Shown here piece by piece: positions 8,709 to 17,957 of a stretch of 64,000 nt of DNA; the first letter of the stretch is position 1; each line of letters opens with the position of its first letter. The DNA lies in contig NZ_JPVQ01000020.1 in the NCBI RefSeq assembly GCF_000772965.1, forward strand, positions 1 through 64,000, written 5' to 3'. The DNA comes from Ureibacillus massiliensis 4400831 = CIP 108448 = CCUG 49529. GTDB lineage: Bacteria > Bacillota > Bacilli > Bacillales_A > Planococcaceae. The notes beneath the pieces are model-generated. The model worked only from the letters and a program-made list of their open reading frames with translations. It had not been told where the DNA came from and made no database searches. The translations under genes were made by a program, and so were the position numbers.

Positions 8709-9524
8709 TTAATAGCAGAATATATGTTCACCTATTTGCTTAATTTGTGGTCTTGACCAGATCCATTTGCTTGTCGCTGTTTTTGGATTGAAATAGTATA
8801 ATGCATTTTCAGTAGGATCCCATCCATTCATTGCATCAAGTACTGCTTGTTTTGCTCTTTCATTTGGTGTTAACCAAATTTGTCCATCTGCTACAGCAGT
8901 AAATGCACCTGGTTGAAAGATGATTTCAGAAATTGTGTTTGGAAAATCTGGAGATTCTAAACGGTTTAATATTACTGCTGCTACAGCAACTTGTCCTTCA
9001 TAGGGCTCTCCGCGCGATTCTCCATAGACTGCGTTTGCCATCAGCTGTAAATCTCTTTCAGAATATTTTGTTGGTAATTGCACTGTTGTTGTATTATTTT
9101 GACCTGATCCACCGGAGGATCCCCGCCCACTCTTCACTTGCTGATCGAGAGGGGTTCCACCATAATAAGTAAATTCATTACCTTCTCTTATCTGCCTGTG
9201 CACCCATTCCCTATCAAATTTACTAGCTCTAACTAATACATCTCTGGATCTTTGACCTAAGATACCATCAATATCAAGTTCAAATGCCTCTTGAAAATTT
9301 CGTAATGCCCAATATGTCCCGTAACCGAAAATACCATCTATTTTGCCATTATAGTAACCTAAGTATTGTAGTCTAGCTTGTAATTCGATAACATCATCTC
9401 CAGAAGATCCACGTTCGAGAAGTCGACCAGAAAACGCATTTGCTACCTTCGTCTGGTCGATAGACGAAGCGATTCCAAGAACTAATACTGTTGTTATTAA
9501 TATACTTCTTAACATCCTTTTCAC
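8709..9524 (-). CDS. sleB: Spore cortex-lytic enzyme SleB
   Basis: SleB is a lytic transglycosylase that breaks muramic-delta-lactam-containing cortex peptidoglycan during germination. Order: a signal peptide (residues 1-30), a PG_binding_1 domain (about 35-95, with DDVIELQARLQYLGYYNGKI), a Gly/Ser/Thr/Asn linker (about 133-150), and a C-terminal Hydrolase_2 catalytic domain. That domain contains ANAVYGESRGEP with the expected catalytic glutamate, plus AVAAVILNRL. At 271 residues it is a little shorter than B. subtilis SleB (305). It has a clear Shine-Dalgarno (AAAAAGGAG). SigG control is expected from the family, but I could not find a convincing SigG promoter at a workable distance. Confidence 0.95.
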   Translation of the reverse strand: MKRMLRSILITTVLVLGIASSIDQTKVANAFSGRLLERGSSGDDVIELQARLQYLGYYNGKIDGIFGYGTYWALRNFQEAFELDIDGILGQRSRDVLVRASKFDREWVHRQIREGNEFTYYGGTPLDQQVKSGRGSSGGSGQNNTTTVQLPTKYSERDLQLMANAVYGESRGEPYEGQVAVAAVILNRLESPDFPNTISEIIFQPGAFTAVADGQIWLTPNERAKQAVLDAMNGWDPTENALYYFNPKTATSKWIWSRPQIKQIGEHIFCY

Positions 9525-9575
9525 TCCTTTTTCATAGCATGTTAAAAAGTGAATGTTTTATACGTTTATAAATGT

Positions 9576-9616
9576 AAAAAGGTACATTATTTCAATTCAA
9601 TGAAACATGTACCTTT
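9576..9616 (-). terminator. Intrinsic terminator of prsW
   Basis: A 10-bp stem AAAGGTACAT/ATGTACCTTT (9578-9587 with 9607-9616), extended by TTCA/TGAA. On the minus strand it is followed by TTTTTACATTT. It begins at the prsW stop codon and insulates sleB. Confidence 0.82.
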
Positions 9617-10292
9617 AATTGTATTTATTTTGTTCTATTAAATGTTCAACTAAATGCTGATGTGCTAGCTTTACTTTCCTTAAGGCCAGCCACCATAAAA
9701 ACAACATAAAAGGCGCGACTAGATAAAACCAAACGTTTTGAAAAGATAAAATTGTATTATATGCGAGATGTAATAACAATGGGATAATAAATGCTAAAAT
9801 CAAGTATTCAGTCGCATGATCATTTTTAGCGAATTTACTTTTCCCAAAATAATAACCCATTACAACACCAAACAAAGCGTGACTCGTTACTGGTAGCATA
9901 GCTCTTATAAAGGCTGTATCAATACCAAAAGATAATAAATAAAGAACATTTTCAACTGTCGCAAATCCCAGTGAAATACTAGCGCCATATAAGATTCCAT
10001 CATATGGATCATCAAATTCTATATGACCATAGATTATGGCAAAAATAACAATCCATTTAAAAAACTCTTCAATTGTACTTGAAAAAACAACGTTTGCCAT
10101 AAAGGGTTGTGAAAACACACCCTCTTCTTTTAATACAAATTGTATAAACATGATTGGAAACGTAATTAGCGCTCCATAAAGGAATGACTGGAACAATGTT
10201 TTGCGAGGTTCAGTTGCCATTTGATTTCTTAAATAAAAGTAACTGAATAAGGCTAAGCCTGGAGCTATCGCAGAGGATAATAATATAAACAT
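9615..10292 (-). CDS. prsW: Intramembrane protease PrsW
   Basis: PrsW makes the site-1 cut in the anti-sigma factor RsiW, releasing SigW after antimicrobial or envelope stress. It is a multipass membrane protein; hydrophobic spans occur about every 30 residues over the full 225. It carries the family motif EEFFKW with the paired glutamates, plus YDGILYGASISLGFATVEN and SHALFGVVMG with a conserved histidine. A TTG seven codons upstream opens a longer frame, but the Shine-Dalgarno AAAGGGAG lies inside it. The chosen ATG (MFILLSSAIAPG) aligns with the B. subtilis N-terminus. It neighbours sleB as in B. subtilis, followed by its own terminator. Confidence 0.9.
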   Translation of the reverse strand: MFILLSSAIAPGLALFSYFYLRNQMATEPRKTLFQSFLYGALITFPIMFIQFVLKEEGVFSQPFMANVVFSSTIEEFFKWIVIFAIIYGHIEFDDPYDGILYGASISLGFATVENVLYLLSFGIDTAFIRAMLPVTSHALFGVVMGYYFGKSKFAKNDHATEYLILAFIIPLLLHLAYNTILSFQNVWFYLVAPFMLFLWWLALRKVKLAHQHLVEHLIEQNKYN

Positions 10293-10400
10293 GTCGATTT
10301 GCTCCCTTTCCAACTTATTGGAATAATTATATCATTTAAAACGCGAAAAATAAAAACAATGTTAAAACATTCCAACAGAATAGAATGTATTGTTTACGTC

Positions 10401-10430
10401 TTGAAATTCTAACTCATCTCTTTATTATAA
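10401..10430 (+). promoter_or_regulatory. Possible SigA promoter of the asparaginase gene
   Basis: TTGAAA (10401-10406) and TATTAT or TTATAA (10423-10430) with a 16-18-base spacer, about 55 bases upstream of the ATG. It is a weak but plausible match. Confidence 0.35.
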
Positions 10431-10485
10431 GATAATAGTTAGAACATATTATATGATCATAAAATGTAGTTTAAGGAGTCTGAAA

Positions 10486-11454
10486 ATGAAAACTATTTTA
10501 CTTGTCCACACAGGTGGAACGATTTCAATGCAAATAAATAACGAAACTGGTGCTGTACAACCTTCCGATGCAAACCCATTAGTAGGCTTAAGCCAACAAT
10601 TAAATCAATATGCAACAATTATTGAAACAGAAGCATTTCATCTACCCTCTCCACATATTACACCTGTAGAAATGCTTTCTTTACGGAATACCATTTTGGA
10701 TTGCATAAAAAAACAACCAATAGATGGTGTGGTCATAACTCATGGAACTGATACATTAGAAGAAACAGCTTATTTTCTAGATTTAACAACAAATTTAGAT
10801 ATTCCTATTGTATTAACAGGCGCAATGCGTTCATCTAACGAATTAGGTGCTGACGGCGTATATAATATCGTTTCAGCGATTCGAGTAGCTTGTGATGATC
10901 AAGCACGAAACAAAGGTGTGCTTGTAGTGATGAATGATGAGGTACATCACGCATTTAATTGTACGAAAACCTCTACTTCTTCAGTTAACACTTTCCAAAG
11001 TCCCCAATACGGTCCGCTTGGTCTAATAACGAAAAAGCAAATTCATTTTCATCATACACCGATTAAAAGACGGTTTGTTGAGGTTGAGGCTATTCAAAAA
11101 CGGGTAGCATTATTTAAAGTATATGCTGGGATGGAAGCAGATCTGATGGAAGCTATCAGCTATTTTAACTATGATGGTGTAGTTCTTGAAGGATTAGGAC
11201 AAGGCAATGTTCCCCCAAGTGTAGGTAATGGCATAAAAAAACTAATTGAAAAGCAAATCCCAGTAATCATCGTTTCTCGTTGCTATAACGGAATTGCTGA
11301 ACCAGTATATAACTACGATGGCGGAGGTAAAATGCTAGAAGATTTAGGAGCAATTTTTGCCACAGGAATAAGCGGACAAAAAGCAAGATTAAAATTGTTA
11401 ATCGGGTTAAATCAAGTAAGTAATAATATTGAATTAAGAGAGTTTTTTAATTAA
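10486..11454 (+). CDS. ansA: Type I L-asparaginase (cytoplasmic)
   Basis: Hydrolyses L-asparagine to aspartate and ammonia. The 322-residue protein shows both catalytic triads of the family: the N-terminal TGGTIS motif (residues 9-14) and the HGTDTLEETAYFL segment. The GAMRSSNELGADG loop also matches. It lacks a signal peptide and has the length of the cytoplasmic AnsA type rather than the periplasmic type II enzymes. A frame 11 codons longer exists, but AAGGAG sits 7 bases before the chosen ATG (MKTILLVHTGG). It is monocistronic with its own terminator. In B. subtilis this position, between prsW and ypdA, is occupied by gudB (from memory), so here asparaginase replaces glutamate dehydrogenase. 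Confidence 0.93.
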   Translation: MKTILLVHTGGTISMQINNETGAVQPSDANPLVGLSQQLNQYATIIETEAFHLPSPHITPVEMLSLRNTILDCIKKQPIDGVVITHGTDTLEETAYFLDLTTNLDIPIVLTGAMRSSNELGADGVYNIVSAIRVACDDQARNKGVLVVMNDEVHHAFNCTKTSTSSVNTFQSPQYGPLGLITKKQIHFHHTPIKRRFVEVEAIQKRVALFKVYAGMEADLMEAISYFNYDGVVLEGLGQGNVPPSVGNGIKKLIEKQIPVIIVSRCYNGIAEPVYNYDGGGKMLEDLGAIFATGISGQKARLKLLIGLNQVSNNIELREFFN

Positions 11455-11475
11455 TTTATTAAGATATAAATTAAT

Positions 11476-11525
11476 TAATCTGCTATTCCGATTATGATAT
11501 ATGGAATAGCAGATTATTATTTTTG
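11476..11525 (+). terminator. Intrinsic terminator of ansA
   Basis: A 14-bp perfect stem TAATCTGCTATTCC/GGAATAGCAGATTA (11476-11489 with 11503-11516) followed by TTATTTTTG. It lies in the convergent gap with ypdA. Confidence 0.88.
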
Positions 11526-11603
11526 TGTGTTGTTGTTTTCCACTGAAGCAGGCTACCTAGTAAATTATGCTGTATAAAATCGGTTTGCGACTCACATATT
11601 CAA

Positions 11604-12569
11604 TTAGCGATTCTCAATAATATGTTTCGCGATTAACCCACCATGAAATTTACCATTTTCAATAAATATTTCATTTGCATTATTTCCAGCAGCAAGTACA
11701 CCTGCAATAAATAGATTTTCTACATTCGTTTCCATCGTTTCTTCATTATAAATTGGTCTACCTGTCTCTTGATCAATTTGAACACCCATTGCAGAAATGA
11801 AGCTATGGTCTGGGTGATATCCGGTCATCGCAAAAACAAAATCATTTTTCATTACTTGTTCCTTACCATCAACTGAGATAACAATATCAGATTCCCGAAT
11901 TTCAACGACATGACTATTGAAAATCATGTTTACTTCTCTATTTCTTACAAGTGCTTCAAACTCTGGTAATATCCACGGCTTTACACTTGGGGAATAGGAG
12001 CTACCACGATAGGACACGGTCACTCTAGCTCCAGCTTTATTTAATTCAAGTGCTGCATCGACTGCTGAGTTTTTACCTCCAATTACAAGCACATCCGTAT
12101 CGAAAAAAGGATGGGCTTCTTTAAAATAGTGAAAAACTTTTGATAAGTCTTCTCCAGGTATATTTAAGTAATTCGGGTGGTCATAATAACCAGTCGCCAA
12201 AATTACATAAGGTGTCTCATAAACTCCTTTATCTGATTTAACGATAAATTGACCATTTGCTTGTTTTGATACAGACTCTACTTTTTCAAAACGATGTACA
12301 TTTAAATTTTTCATCTTTACCACTTCACGATAGTAAACGAGCGCCTGATTTCTTCTAGGTTTCCGTTCTTCAATAATAAATGGTACATCTCCAATTGCTA
12401 ATTTTTCACTTGTACTAAAAAATGTTTGATGTGTCGGGTAATTATAAAGGGCATTGACAACATTCCCTTTTTCAATGATAACCGGCTTTAAACCGATATT
12501 TTGTAACTCAATAGCCGCCGATATGCCACAAGGGCCTCCCCCAACAATAATTGCATCTACATTTTGCAT
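11604..12569 (-). CDS. ypdA: YpdA-type NADPH-dependent bacillithiol disulfide reductase
   Basis: A flavoprotein of the thioredoxin-reductase-like fold that recycles oxidised bacillithiol in Firmicutes. The 321 residues include an N-terminal FAD motif GGGPCGISAA (residues 10-19) with the conserved cysteine (Cys14) essential in staphylococcal YpdA. A second Rossmann motif for NADPH follows (VIGGKNSAVDAAL), then the flavin-contacting NLFIAGVLAAG near the C-terminus. It lacks the CxxC of thioredoxin reductase, which fits YpdA. It lies near the position of B. subtilis ypdA. Bacillithiol use by this host is inferred from the gene, not seen directly. Confidence 0.88.
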   Translation of the reverse strand: MQNVDAIIVGGGPCGISAAIELQNIGLKPVIIEKGNVVNALYNYPTHQTFFSTSEKLAIGDVPFIIEERKPRRNQALVYYREVVKMKNLNVHRFEKVESVSKQANGQFIVKSDKGVYETPYVILATGYYDHPNYLNIPGEDLSKVFHYFKEAHPFFDTDVLVIGGKNSAVDAALELNKAGARVTVSYRGSSYSPSVKPWILPEFEALVRNREVNMIFNSHVVEIRESDIVISVDGKEQVMKNDFVFAMTGYHPDHSFISAMGVQIDQETGRPIYNEETMETNVENLFIAGVLAAGNNANEIFIENGKFHGGLIAKHIIENR

Positions 12570-12636
12570 ATATTTTACATCTCCTTAAAACAACCTATCC
12601 ATATTATATCGCTAATTTTTAGCAAGTGGTTTTATT

Positions 12637-13401
12637 TTACATTGTAATCTTTACGTCAATTATGTGACATTGTGGTTTTGCACCAAATCTTAAAGGTAGA
12701 AGCGTAGTACCATAGCCATTACTTATTAAAACTGGTACACCTTTTTTATAGGAAAAGGACCCGTGAGGATAAATACCAAATGGACCAAGTCGAATTTGAC
12801 CACCGTGTAGATGTCCTCCCATTAAAAAATCTACTTTATATTGGGTAAGTACTCCCGAAAAAACTTGCGGATTATGTGAGACGAAAAAAACAAGGTCTTT
12901 TGCTTCAGTCTTAGCAAATGTTTTGTCAAAATCGACATTATTAGTAGTTGTATCATCAATGGCATTTATCCAGATGGTATTTTTTCTGTTCGGTAATAAA
13001 ATGGCATCATTTTCAATTATAGTTACGTTCGAATCAGACAAAATTTTACGAAGTCTTTCCTCCCCTACTTCTCGATCATTATTTCCCCAAATAAAATAAA
13101 CAGGCCCTAGAGTGGTTAGGAATTGAATATTTTTAATTAATCGTTCAATGGGTGTTCTTTTATCAGCTAAGTCTCCGCCAATAATGACGCCATCAAAATT
13201 TCCCTTCTTATCTCCAATTTCTTCTTCTCTAATAATGCGATTATGAATATCCGAGATGAAAAATAGTTTAAACTGTTCTTCACACACACCTTTTAATTCG
13301 ATGACATGGTGCAAAACATTATGTTCAAAAGCTTCTTTTATCATATATAAAAGTAAGGCAATACAGAAAATTAGTATTATAGACAAAACAATATAAATCA
13401 T
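12637..13401 (-). CDS. ypbG: Membrane-anchored metallophosphoesterase (YpbG-like)
   Basis: A calcineurin-like phosphoesterase of 254 residues, substrate unknown. The metal-binding motifs appear in order: SDIHNR (Asp, His), GGDLAD, GNNDRE, SHNP and GGHLHGGQIR. The N-terminal 20 residues are hydrophobic and suggest a membrane anchor. Size and position, next to the LysM protein ypbE and close to recS, match B. subtilis YpbG. Shine-Dalgarno AAGGGGTGG precedes the ATG. Alternative members of this fold act on UDP-diacylglucosamine or cyclic dinucleotides, and sequence alone does not decide. Confidence 0.8.
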   Translation of the reverse strand: MIYIVLSIILIFCIALLLYMIKEAFEHNVLHHVIELKGVCEEQFKLFFISDIHNRIIREEEIGDKKGNFDGVIIGGDLADKRTPIERLIKNIQFLTTLGPVYFIWGNNDREVGEERLRKILSDSNVTIIENDAILLPNRKNTIWINAIDDTTTNNVDFDKTFAKTEAKDLVFFVSHNPQVFSGVLTQYKVDFLMGGHLHGGQIRLGPFGIYPHGSFSYKKGVPVLISNGYGTTLLPLRFGAKPQCHIIDVKITM

Positions 13402-13423
13402 AATCGTCCACCCCTTTTAAGGA

Positions 13424-13465
13424 AAAAGAAAAAGACGAGGTAGCATTTCACACCTTGCGTCTTTT
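13424..13465 (-). terminator. Intrinsic terminator of ypbE
   Basis: Stem AAAGACG(A)GGT/ACC(TTG)CGTCTTT (13431-13440 with 13452-13464). On the minus strand it is followed by a T-rich tract (TTTTTCTTTTTCC). Confidence 0.75.
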
Positions 13466-13534
13466 ACAAAATTCAACATATTTTATGTTTTTCATTTTAA
13501 TGTATTCCTAATTCAATGAAAACAAATTGCTCTT

Positions 13535-14182
13535 TTATGGTAGACGAATTTCTTGTCCAACATAAATATTTTCTGAGCTTAAATTGTTGATTAACATTAC
13601 TTGTTCAACAGTTGTATTGTTATCTGTAGCAATACTATAAAGCGTATCCCCTACTTTTACAATATGTACATTTGAATTAGTATTTTCATTGTTATTTTCT
13701 TGCTCGCCATTATTAGTTTCAATTGGATTATTTGGGCTTGAAGAATTGTTTGGTGCTTGTCCTACATCATTTTGTTCTTCATTTTGTTGTTGATCGGTAC
13801 TATCCAAAATACTTTCATTATCAGACTGTTCATTGTTTCCTGTTTGTTCACTATCGCCATTTAAATCATCAACGTTACCTTCTTCATTATTGTTGTCAGT
13901 TTCAGGTAAACCATTGTTTTCTTCAAATTCTACTGTTTCATTGCCATTTTGGACCTCTTCAGTTGTCCCTGGAGACCAAATAACTGAAAAATATATTAAT
14001 ACACATAACGGTATTAAAACTAGTATTATAGCTAATGTTGTTAGTAATGGATCTCGACGTTTTTTTCTTTGAACAGTAGTTCTCCCTTTTGAACGTGCTC
14101 GTCTGGAGTTCGTCTGATCTTGATCAACTTTAATTGATTGGCGATGTTCTTCAATTTTATCTCTATAGTCTTCCCTACTCAT
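13535..14182 (-). CDS. ypbE: LysM-domain membrane protein (YpbE-like)
   Basis: A 215-residue single-pass protein. A basic cytoplasmic head (RRARSKGRTTVQRKKRR, residues about 26-43) leads into a TM segment around 48-70. An acidic Asn/Glu/Gln-rich low-complexity linker (about 78-168) follows. A C-terminal LysM peptidoglycan-binding domain (about 170-215) begins HIVKVGDTLYSIATDNN and ends IYVGQEIRLP. It probably tethers or senses cell wall from the membrane; function is unknown. A frame 20 codons longer exists, but GGAGGTGG lies just before the chosen ATG (MSREDYRDKIEEH). Similar proteins in other Bacillales sit next to recS. Confidence 0.85.
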   Translation of the reverse strand: MSREDYRDKIEEHRQSIKVDQDQTNSRRARSKGRTTVQRKKRRDPLLTTLAIILVLIPLCVLIYFSVIWSPGTTEEVQNGNETVEFEENNGLPETDNNNEEGNVDDLNGDSEQTGNNEQSDNESILDSTDQQQNEEQNDVGQAPNNSSSPNNPIETNNGEQENNNENTNSNVHIVKVGDTLYSIATDNNTTVEQVMLINNLSSENIYVGQEIRLP

Positions 14183-14290
14183 CTTGCCACCTCCGACATT
14201 ACTGTATATTATGCCGAAATTTATCAAAAAAGTAAATGTCAAAACCTATTTTCGGGGATTTTGTCGAAAACATGAAATCCATCTAAAATT

Positions 14291-15745
14291 TTATTCATTT
14301 CCTAACAATATACTTTCAATTCGTTCTCTCCATGTAATAGGACGATAAGAAGCCTTGTCTTTTTCACGTGGTCGAATAATATCAGAAAAGGTTAGTCCAC
14401 AGCCTTCACAGCAATTTTCTGGTTTTGATGCTAGTGTTTGTCCAAAATAGTGAACTATTCTTTCTCGCATACATTTTTCAGTGCGAACGATACCCATCAT
14501 TTCATCAATTTCAAGTAATTTTTCCCTTTTCATTTCCGTTAGAATATGAGCAACTTGTTCCCGAGGCAGTTGGACCATCCAATAGTCTAGTACACGTAGA
14601 GCTGTTTCTGAGATTTCACCATTTTGAATCATATTTTTCACATTTTCATTTTGAGATATGTATTGGGCATATCGTTCAATATGATGCTCAGTCGGTAAAT
14701 CATCTGTTGCAAGCATTCTTGCGACATCTTCATCCCCGTCAGTATATAAAATGATTGCTAACGCATGCTCACCATCGCGGCCCGCTCTTCCAATTTCCTG
14801 CATATAGCTGGCCACATTGGAAGGAATTGAAAAATGGATTACTTGTCTAACATCCTGCTTATTTACACCCATTCCAAAAGAATTTGTTGCAACGATCCAA
14901 TCGAGTGAACCTTCTATGAATTGCTGCTGGATAAATTGTCGATCTAACGCATCTTTACCCGCGTGATAAGAGGCAACTGATATTCCAAGCTGGAGTAATC
15001 TTTCACTTATACTTTCCGTTTTCGAGCGAGATTGAGTATAAATAATCCCTGGCCCCTCAGTATCTTGTACGTGTTGTAATATCCATTGTAATTTATCCTC
15101 TTGATCTCGAAAGAAACGTTTTCCCAAATGGATATTTGGGCGATCAACTGAATGAATATATTTATATGGAGTCTTCATTTTCAAATATTTTTCAACATCG
15201 CCAAGAACCTTGTCTGTGGCAGTAGCTGATAATGCGAGAATAGGTGGGCGATTTTCGCGATCAAATACCTCTCCAATTCGCAAATAATCAGGACGAAAAT
15301 CAAATCCCCATTGCGATATACAATGGGCTTCATCTATAACAATTAATGATAATGCCATTTGAGATAATCGGTTCTGAACATGAGCTTGTAACAACATTTC
15401 AGGTGATATGAAAATAAAGCGATATTGATGAAGATAATTTAAAGCATTTTGCTTTTGTTCTGTAGTTAAAAATGAATTAATCGCAATAACTCGTTTTTCC
15501 CCATTTTGTTTCATTTGCGTCACTTGATCCTGCATTAATGAAAGTAATGGAGAAATGATTAGCACTGGTGCTTCAAAAATATATCCGGGTAGTTGATAAC
15601 ATAGAGATTTCCCCATTCCAGTCGGCAATAGAGCAATAACATCCTGCCCTTTAACTAATTGCTCAATTACCTCCTTTTGACCTGGGCGAAATGACGAATA
15701 GCCGAAATATTTGTTTAATGTCGCTTCTAATTGCAATACAATCAT
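14291..15745 (-). CDS. recS: RecQ-family ATP-dependent DNA helicase RecS
   Basis: A short RecQ-type 3'-5' helicase (484 residues) lacking an HRDC domain, as in B. subtilis RecS (about 496). Visible motifs: motif 0 with FRPGQKE; Walker A PTGMGKSLCYQLP; the DEAH box VIDEAHCISQWGFDFRPDY; motif VI QEIGRAGRDGE; and a C-terminal zinc-binding cysteine set (CMRERI...CCEGCG). The ATG overlaps the ypbB stop as ATGA, so translation is probably coupled. The ribosome-binding site (AGAGGGG) is very close to this ATG and better spaced for a TTG three codons later, so the exact start is uncertain. The role is inferred as recombination or repair. Confidence 0.92.
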   Translation of the reverse strand: MIVLQLEATLNKYFGYSSFRPGQKEVIEQLVKGQDVIALLPTGMGKSLCYQLPGYIFEAPVLIISPLLSLMQDQVTQMKQNGEKRVIAINSFLTTEQKQNALNYLHQYRFIFISPEMLLQAHVQNRLSQMALSLIVIDEAHCISQWGFDFRPDYLRIGEVFDRENRPPILALSATATDKVLGDVEKYLKMKTPYKYIHSVDRPNIHLGKRFFRDQEDKLQWILQHVQDTEGPGIIYTQSRSKTESISERLLQLGISVASYHAGKDALDRQFIQQQFIEGSLDWIVATNSFGMGVNKQDVRQVIHFSIPSNVASYMQEIGRAGRDGEHALAIILYTDGDEDVARMLATDDLPTEHHIERYAQYISQNENVKNMIQNGEISETALRVLDYWMVQLPREQVAHILTEMKREKLLEIDEMMGIVRTEKCMRERIVHYFGQTLASKPENCCEGCGLTFSDIIRPREKDKASYRPITWRERIESILLGNE

Positions 15746-16782
15746 TCCCCTCTAGCAAGCACAAGTCTAAGCTGAAAATAGCTTAAATGCGGAATTACTT
15801 CATGTAAAATTTTAAGCTTTCGTGTGTTGTAATCATGAATGGCATTTAACACTAGCTCTATGTCTGTAGGTGATATAAATTCTTCAATCGAGAAATTCGG
15901 TTCATTCATAGCGAGTTCTACAATATGATCTTCAATTGTACTGATTTTTAAGTTTCGAATGGAGCTAATTTGTTCAATCGAATACCCTTTACGAAACAAG
16001 TTTGCTGTTTGAAGTGCAGAACCAGTTAATGGAATTTCAATTCTTATATTCATTGCAATTTGATTTAATAAAGGATATTGTTCATTTTTTTGCGCGATTT
16101 CATTTAACCAATTATGTAAGCAAGAAATATATGTTAACTGTACATCCATATTCGAAACATTTTCTAACATACTTATTTGTTGCCAAGTATATCCAGGGAT
16201 TTTGTACCCTGCTAACCTTTGCATAACAAATAGTTTATCTGTTTCATTACAATTAGTATTTTCTAAACTACTAATCATTTCCTCTAGCAAACTATCCTGT
16301 AATGTCCCATTTTGATAATGATTTGCTAGTAAAAAGTTTTTCACCCATTGTTGAATTTCTTCGTTTTGTTGTATAGGAATAAACTTCATGATACCTCTTT
16401 TTTGATGGGATAAGCTTTGAACAATTAAAGACAATCTTGCAAAAAATAGATGTTCATTTCCCCGATAATGCCAACCATCAAAAGAAATCGGCAGTGGCTC
16501 CTGCACTTTTTTTAAGCCCTTTTCCGTTACTTCGTAGTTCGATTCCTGTACAATTGATATGTACTCTTGTTCTATTAATTTATTAATTTCTTCATCAAAT
16601 ATTTTTCTACTTAGCTTAGGTAAAATTCCGAAAAATTTATGCAAGTGGAATATACCTACATCTTGAATTGTCTGCCCTGAACGTTTTCCACGAATTAAAT
16701 GATAAACCGCAGAAATCGTACGTTCACTATTTAATTTGTGAAGAATTTTTAAGACTATTGATTGAAATATCAATTCAAGCAC
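15742..16782 (-). CDS. ypbB: Helix-turn-helix protein YpbB
   Basis: A 346-residue protein always found directly upstream of recS in Bacillales. The C-terminal part (about 245-300) has an HTH-like segment (LFRKGYSIEQISSIRNLKISTIEDHIVE), of the type placed in the HTH_40/RecQ-associated group. The remainder is helical without recognisable catalytic residues. A 4-base ATGA overlap with recS suggests a joint function, perhaps DNA loading of the helicase; that is inference. It is divergent from ferredoxin. Confidence 0.8.
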   Translation of the reverse strand: MLELIFQSIVLKILHKLNSERTISAVYHLIRGKRSGQTIQDVGIFHLHKFFGILPKLSRKIFDEEINKLIEQEYISIVQESNYEVTEKGLKKVQEPLPISFDGWHYRGNEHLFFARLSLIVQSLSHQKRGIMKFIPIQQNEEIQQWVKNFLLANHYQNGTLQDSLLEEMISSLENTNCNETDKLFVMQRLAGYKIPGYTWQQISMLENVSNMDVQLTYISCLHNWLNEIAQKNEQYPLLNQIAMNIRIEIPLTGSALQTANLFRKGYSIEQISSIRNLKISTIEDHIVELAMNEPNFSIEEFISPTDIELVLNAIHDYNTRKLKILHEVIPHLSYFQLRLVLARGE

Positions 16783-16858
16783 TCCAATTTCTTAGTATTT
16801 ATGTTGAAAAGTAGTTTAAACCGTTTTAGAATAGTAAGGTAGCTTCTATGTAAGCTGA

Positions 16859-17128
<270 letters not shown>

Positions 17129-17159
17129 TAAAAAGGACATGTCACCCATGTCCTTTTTT
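17129..17159. terminator. Bidirectional terminator between fer and the DUF1129-like gene
   Basis: A 12-bp perfect stem AAAAAGGACATG/CATGTCCTTTTT (17130-17141 with 17147-17158) with a 5-base loop. A/T runs on both sides serve both converging genes. Confidence 0.92.
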
Positions 17160-17829
17160 ACTTCGATTCTCTTGATTTTTTTAATATATAACTTGCTAAT
17201 AAAAAGAAGCTTCCTAAACCAATCGGTGTAAAATAGGTCACTTCAAAAGCTATGCCAAATGGAGGCACTACTAGTTGAACAAGGATACTTCCTACAAAAA
17301 GTAAACCTACAATAACCCCAAATGTAATAATCGTTTTATTTGAATTTCCATTGTTCTCAAAAGCACTTTTCTTTAACACTCCCATAATCAAGAAAAGAAT
17401 GAAAGATAATGATACTAATAATAGTGCAAGTGATACTGAAAATGATCCAAGATAAACGATTGGATTTTCATTTTTAATAAGTGGCACGATTCCCCAAATA
17501 ACTAAAAACCATCCAAATAGAGTTAATCCTATTTCAAGTCCAAATTCCATTTTCTCTTTAAATGATGCTTCAGGTATAGATTGAACGATATCCTCCGCAA
17601 GATCTTTTGCTGATTTTCTAACTAAATCTTCAGCTCTTTCCCCTTCATTTTGCCCTTCTATTAATTGTTTCAATATTTCTAACAGCTTTTCTTCCATAGC
17701 TTTTTCATTTTTAAAGCCACTGGATCTTATATAAACAAGTAGATTACTATAATATTTTTCATTTTCAGAAGTTAATAATTGACGTTTTTTATTATTTAAA
17801 TCAATCAATTGTTTTACAGAAATGCGCAT
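17158..17829 (-). CDS. Membrane protein, DUF1129-like
   Basis: A 223-residue protein. The N-terminal half is charged and helical (LLTSENEKYYSNLLVYIRSS, then a Lys/Glu-rich stretch to about residue 90). The C-terminal half holds four TM segments (about 100-118, 125-150, 165-187 and 196-215). The N-terminal pattern and topology resemble DUF1129-family membrane proteins of Firmicutes, whose function is unknown. A TTG seven codons upstream is rejected because the Shine-Dalgarno GGGAGG lies inside that extension and 7 bases before the chosen ATG. It converges on fer. No operon partner. Confidence 0.7.
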   Translation of the reverse strand: MRISVKQLIDLNNKKRQLLTSENEKYYSNLLVYIRSSGFKNEKAMEEKLLEILKQLIEGQNEGERAEDLVRKSAKDLAEDIVQSIPEASFKEKMEFGLEIGLTLFGWFLVIWGIVPLIKNENPIVYLGSFSVSLALLLVSLSFILFLIMGVLKKSAFENNGNSNKTIITFGVIVGLLFVGSILVQLVVPPFGIAFEVTYFTPIGLGSFFLLASYILKKSRESK

Positions 17830-17900
17830 AAGATTACCTCCCACAAACAAAGGGTACTATAATTCTGTTGATATTTACAGAAATAACTGTTAAAATCTTT

Positions 17901-17930
17901 TTAGTAGTTGGTACTAATAACTGATATTAT
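17901..17930 (+). promoter_or_regulatory. FapR operator overlapping the fabI promoter
   Basis: A 17-bp element TTAGTAGTTGGTACTAA (17901-17917), with perfect TTAGTA/TACTAA half-sites, matches the operator of FapR. FapR is the malonyl-CoA-responsive repressor of fatty acid synthesis genes. It sits directly upstream of an extended -10 element TGATATTAT (17922-17930), so bound repressor should block RNA polymerase. This predicts fabI is derepressed when malonyl-CoA rises. Confidence 0.85.
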
Positions 17931-17957
17931 AAAAAAGTTAAAGGGGTATCTATAATA

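Noticed and set aside
9535-9563. A SigG-like promoter (GTATA, 17 bases, CATGCTA) upstream of sleB
   Set aside because: The -10 is only about 10 bases before the sleB ATG, leaving no room for the ribosome-binding site in the transcript.
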